Source: Chloroflexota bacterium (GTDB taxonomy: Bacteria; Chloroflexota; Dormibacteria; Dormibacterales; Dormibacteraceae). From it: a stretch of DNA of 5,147 nt. Both the position numbers and the translations under genes were made by a program. Below, one piece after another: positions 4,709 to 5,147 of the stretch; position 1 is the first letter of the stretch; each line of letters starts with the position of its first letter. The stretch is from positions 1-5,147 of the forward strand of contig VBGV01000343.1 of NCBI GenBank assembly GCA_005880755.1. The letters are read 5' to 3'. The notes under the pieces are model-generated. The model did no database searches and was not told the DNA's origin. It was given only the letters and a program-made list of their open reading frames with translations.

Positions 4709-5147
4709 TTGAGCCAGAACCCGAGCGCGGCGGTCGGCCAGGTCTCGGCCGACGGTCAATTCCGATGGGACGGCCAGCAGTGGGTGCCGATCCCTATAGG
4801 AGCGCGCGAGCCGACTCCGTGGACACGACCCATGCAACTTGCGAGCGCGGGCTTTTTCGCGGCACAGGTCCTTCTGTCGATCTTCACGGCCGCGCTCTAC
4901 ATCAACCATGACTCCATGCTCAAGGTCATCCAGGCGCAGGGAAACCTTCCCCAGGGCACCGATCCGGAGACCGTCGTGTCCTTCGCGATCTTCATCGGCT
5001 GGGCGACGGTGGTGGTGGTCTCGATACTTGGGTTGGTTGCGGCACTTGGCAGCTACCTCGGTTGGAGGTGGATGTTCTGGGTTGTTCTCGTCCTGTGCGG
5101 CTTGAACGGCATCGGTGCCATCACGAACCTTTCGTATTTCGTCAAAC
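4709..5147 (+). CDS. WDG-tagged membrane protein of unknown function (3' partial)
   Basis: The frame from TTG 4709 stays open to the window edge, giving 146 residues with no stop. Residues 13-27 are the tag 'SADGQFRWDGQQWVP', sharing nine of fifteen positions with the tag of the protein at 2204-2761. A proline-rich linker follows ('PIPIGAREPTPWTRP'). Three hydrophobic segments come next (about 43-64, 91-117, 119-139). A polar loop of about 26 residues separates the first two. The membrane part does not obviously resemble the first WDG protein. An in-frame TAA at 4694-4696 limits the start to TTG 4709 (or the unlikely ATT 4700). There is no Shine-Dalgarno, and a TAACCT box 10 nt upstream suggests a very short leader or none. 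It is divergent from the HD-GYP gene. No function can be assigned. Confidence 0.8.
   Translation, partial: MSQNPSAAVGQVSADGQFRWDGQQWVPIPIGAREPTPWTRPMQLASAGFFAAQVLLSIFTAALYINHDSMLKVIQAQGNLPQGTDPETVVSFAIFIGWATVVVVSILGLVAALGSYLGWRWMFWVVLVLCGLNGIGAITNLSYFVK

Noticed and set aside
4669..4911. Short plus-strand frames at 4669-4911 and 4839-5105
   Set aside because: They are out of frame with the tagged membrane protein starting at 4709, which has a recognisable tag and clear membrane segments.
1..5147. Mobile elements, CRISPR arrays, tRNA or riboswitches
   Set aside because: Read by eye, there are no spaced direct repeats, transposase motifs, terminal inverted repeats or tRNA-like cloverleaf sequences.

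Overview
This is a GC-rich bacterial window with densely packed genes on both strands and frequent GTG/TTG starts. There are no rRNA or tRNA genes, CRISPR arrays or insertion sequences. A TIGR03619-like F420-type oxidoreductase, weak or absent Shine-Dalgarno sites and short membrane proteins with an N-terminal 'SPDG..WDG..W.P' tag suggest a soil actinobacterium-like or Chloroflexota / Candidatus Dormibacterota-like genome. That assignment is inference; no phylogenetic marker is present.

Layout. (1) 1-1092, + strand: the C-terminal part of a PAS-HisKA-HATPase sensor histidine kinase, cut by the window edge. (2) 1067-2164, - strand: a complete Rieske non-heme iron oxygenase alpha subunit. Its 3' end overlaps the kinase 3' end tail to tail by 26 bp. 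(3) 2165-2203: a 39-bp divergent promoter interval with an 11-bp palindrome. (4) 2204-2761, + strand: a four-helix membrane protein with the WDG tag, probably translated from a leaderless GTG. (5) 2762-3075: no intact gene. This stretch holds a hairpin and the decayed C-terminal remnant of a class III (glutamate-1-semialdehyde aminotransferase-like) aminotransferase with at least one clear frameshift. (6) 3064-4565, - strand: a two-gene unit of a stand-alone HD-GYP phosphodiesterase followed 29 nt later by an LLM-class F420-type oxidoreductase. (7) 4566-4708: a divergent intergenic region. (8) 4709 to the window end, + strand: a second WDG-tagged membrane protein, cut by the window edge.

How the genes relate. 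The kinase and the HD-GYP protein are signalling proteins (phosphorelay; c-di-GMP turnover). The Rieske protein and the LLM protein are redox enzymes of unknown substrate, and neither has an electron-transfer partner gene in the window. The two WDG-tagged membrane proteins each sit head-to-head with a minus-strand gene and share the same tag before different membrane domains. They are the least explained part of the window. Nothing here proves a single coordinated system; the firmest functional link is the HD-GYP/LLM gene pair.
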